Positions 63,184 through 64,000 of a DNA stretch of 64,000 nucleotides are shown in pieces (positions within the stretch are counted from its first letter, which is position 1; each line of letters starts with the position of its first letter). Location: NCBI RefSeq assembly GCF_937770335.1, contig NZ_CALJHY010000004.1, positions 277,694 to 341,693 on the forward strand, given 5' to 3'. The translations under genes were made by a program, and so were the position numbers. The stretch comes from an uncultured Glaciecola sp. Its GTDB lineage: Bacteria > Pseudomonadota > Gammaproteobacteria > Enterobacterales > Alteromonadaceae. Below the pieces are notes generated by a model. That model had not been told where the DNA came from. It was given only the letters and a program-made list of their open reading frames with translations, and ran no database searches.

Positions 63184-64000
63184 TCATTGTCTTACTGAAC
63201 CATTCCCGATAACTATAAACTTTTCAGTTGTTAACGATTCAGCACCCATCGGACCATAGGCATGCAATTTACTGGTCGAAATACCAATTTCAGCACCCAA
63301 ACCAAGTTCACCGCCATCCGAGAACCGAGATGAAGCATTGACCATAACCACCGACGAATCTATTTCTCGCATAAATCGCTGAGCAAGAGAAAAGTCCTCT
63401 GTAACAATTACTTCCGTATGGCCTGAAGCATACTCGCGAATATGCTCGAATGCCTGTTCCTCATCATTAACTATTCTCACTGCAATTTCTAAGGCAAGAT
63501 ATTCAGCTTCCCAATCGTCCTGACCAGCTAGTGTTGCTTGTTTAAAATAGGCGAGTGATTTTTCACAAGCATGCACCACAACCAACTTAGACTCAAACAT
63601 TTTTGCCGCCAAAGGTAAAAACTCGGAGGCAATACTCTCATGTATTAACAATGTTTCAAGCGCATTACATACACCAGTACGTTGCGTTTTTCCGTTTTCT
63701 AATATTGCTAAGGCTTTATCGAGGTTTGCAGCTTTATCTACATATAAATGGCACACACCTTTGAAGTGCTGTATCACTGGAATACGGCTATGTTCTGTTA
63801 CATAGTTAATTAAGCCTTCGCCACCACGTGGAATGACAAGATCAATACTCTCACTCAAGGTCAACATTTTCGCCATGACTTCGCGATCAGCAACGGGTAT
63901 AACGGTAACGATATCTTCGCTTAATTGCAGGCTGATTAAAGCAGCTTTTAATACTTTCGCTAATGCTTGATTGCTGTGCTGAGCTTCTTTGCCACCACGC
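63184..64000 (-). CDS. proA: Gamma-glutamyl phosphate reductase, C-terminal part
   Basis: The frame runs off the right edge, leaving about 272 residues. It matches ProA: RGGKEAQHSNQAL, SIDLVIPRGGEGLINYV, HFKGVCHLYVDKAA, the catalytic-Cys segment KTQRTGVCNALETLL, VNASSRFSDGGELGLGAEIG and the ending LHAYGPMGAESLTTEKFIV. It reduces gamma-glutamyl phosphate with NADPH to the semialdehyde that cyclises toward proline. proB is expected beyond the edge. Confidence 0.96.
   Translation of the reverse strand, partial: RGGKEAQHSNQALAKVLKAALISLQLSEDIVTVIPVADREVMAKMLTLSESIDLVIPRGGEGLINYVTEHSRIPVIQHFKGVCHLYVDKAANLDKALAILENGKTQRTGVCNALETLLIHESIASEFLPLAAKMFESKLVVVHACEKSLAYFKQATLAGQDDWEAEYLALEIAVRIVNDEEQAFEHIREYASGHTEVIVTEDFSLAQRFMREIDSSVVMVNASSRFSDGGELGLGAEIGISTSKLHAYGPMGAESLTTEKFIVIGNGSVRQ

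Noticed and set aside
1..64000. tRNA, rRNA, CRISPR, IS elements or prophage
   Set aside because: No cloverleaf-type B-box clusters, regularly spaced repeats, transposase, integrase or phage structural motifs were seen while reading the window.

Overview
The window reads as chromosomal DNA of a marine gammaproteobacterium of the order Alteromonadales (Alteromonas / Glaciecola / Paraglaciecola-like). The basis is AT-leaning sequence, Gammaproteobacteria gene orders that match E. coli over several blocks, a caa3-type cytochrome oxidase cluster with SURF1, CtaA, CtaB and SCO1, a C-terminal GlyGly sorting tail, and a secreted subtilase with a PPC domain. The genus call is inference. I see no rRNA or tRNA gene, CRISPR array, insertion sequence, prophage or plasmid-type gene. 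The genes are tightly packed and look like ordinary core and semi-core content.

Layout. 1-5 kb: end of a BCCT osmolyte transporter with a MarR regulator, a PPK2 polyphosphate kinase, a membrane-anchored glutaredoxin-like protein and a DHA2-type efflux pump. 5-13 kb: yheU-yheT-yheS, yheV, a spermidine-synthase-like methyltransferase, a rhomboid protease, a thioesterase, slyX, a WD40 lipoprotein and fkpA, close to the E. coli fkpA-slyX-yheV-yheS-yheT-yheU neighbourhood. 13-19 kb: a secreted S8 protease, then an unusual divergent pair consisting of a stand-alone N-terminal half of malate synthase G and an XRE/DUF3612-type regulator. 18.7-30 kb: a DUF502 protein, greB, tex, a YiiX-like papain-fold protein, a SprA-like metalloprotease candidate with a small flagellar-rod-like protein, bioH, comF, an M14 peptidase and nfuA (E. 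coli order bioH-gntX-nfuA with an insertion). 30-35.7 kb: a rhombosortase-target-type lipoprotein, a sulfotransferase, a MATE pump, a polysaccharide deacetylase and a GNAT enzyme.

35.7-44.5 kb is a complete aerobic terminal oxidase module on the minus strand, ctaC-ctaD-ctaG-ctaE then SURF1-(thioredoxin-like)-ctaA-ctaB-sco1. It has an FNR-like box upstream and a small inverted gene in the middle. 44.8-48.1 kb: lexA with two SOS boxes, divergent to plsB. 48.1-55.4 kb: ilvA, comM/yifB, a small XRE plus membrane-protein pair, and ilvY-ilvC, i.e. branched-chain amino acid genes in an order recalling E. coli. 55.5-59.4 kb: a lipid-looking cluster (PGPGW membrane protein, EEP phosphodiesterase, CDP-archaeol-synthase-like protein, CDP-alcohol phosphatidyltransferase, GT2 glycosyltransferase). 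59.4-64 kb: a glycogen-binding-type small protein, a Bcr/CflA pump, beta-carbonic anhydrase, a TPR/TonB-domain protein split by a one-base frameshift, and the C-terminal part of proA.

The best candidates for something undescribed are the catalytically gutted malate synthase G half facing an acyl-metabolism-type regulator, the CarS-like/CDP-alcohol/GT2/EEP lipid cluster, and the SprA-like/flagellar-tail protein pair. Alignments to known families are from memory; no search was run.
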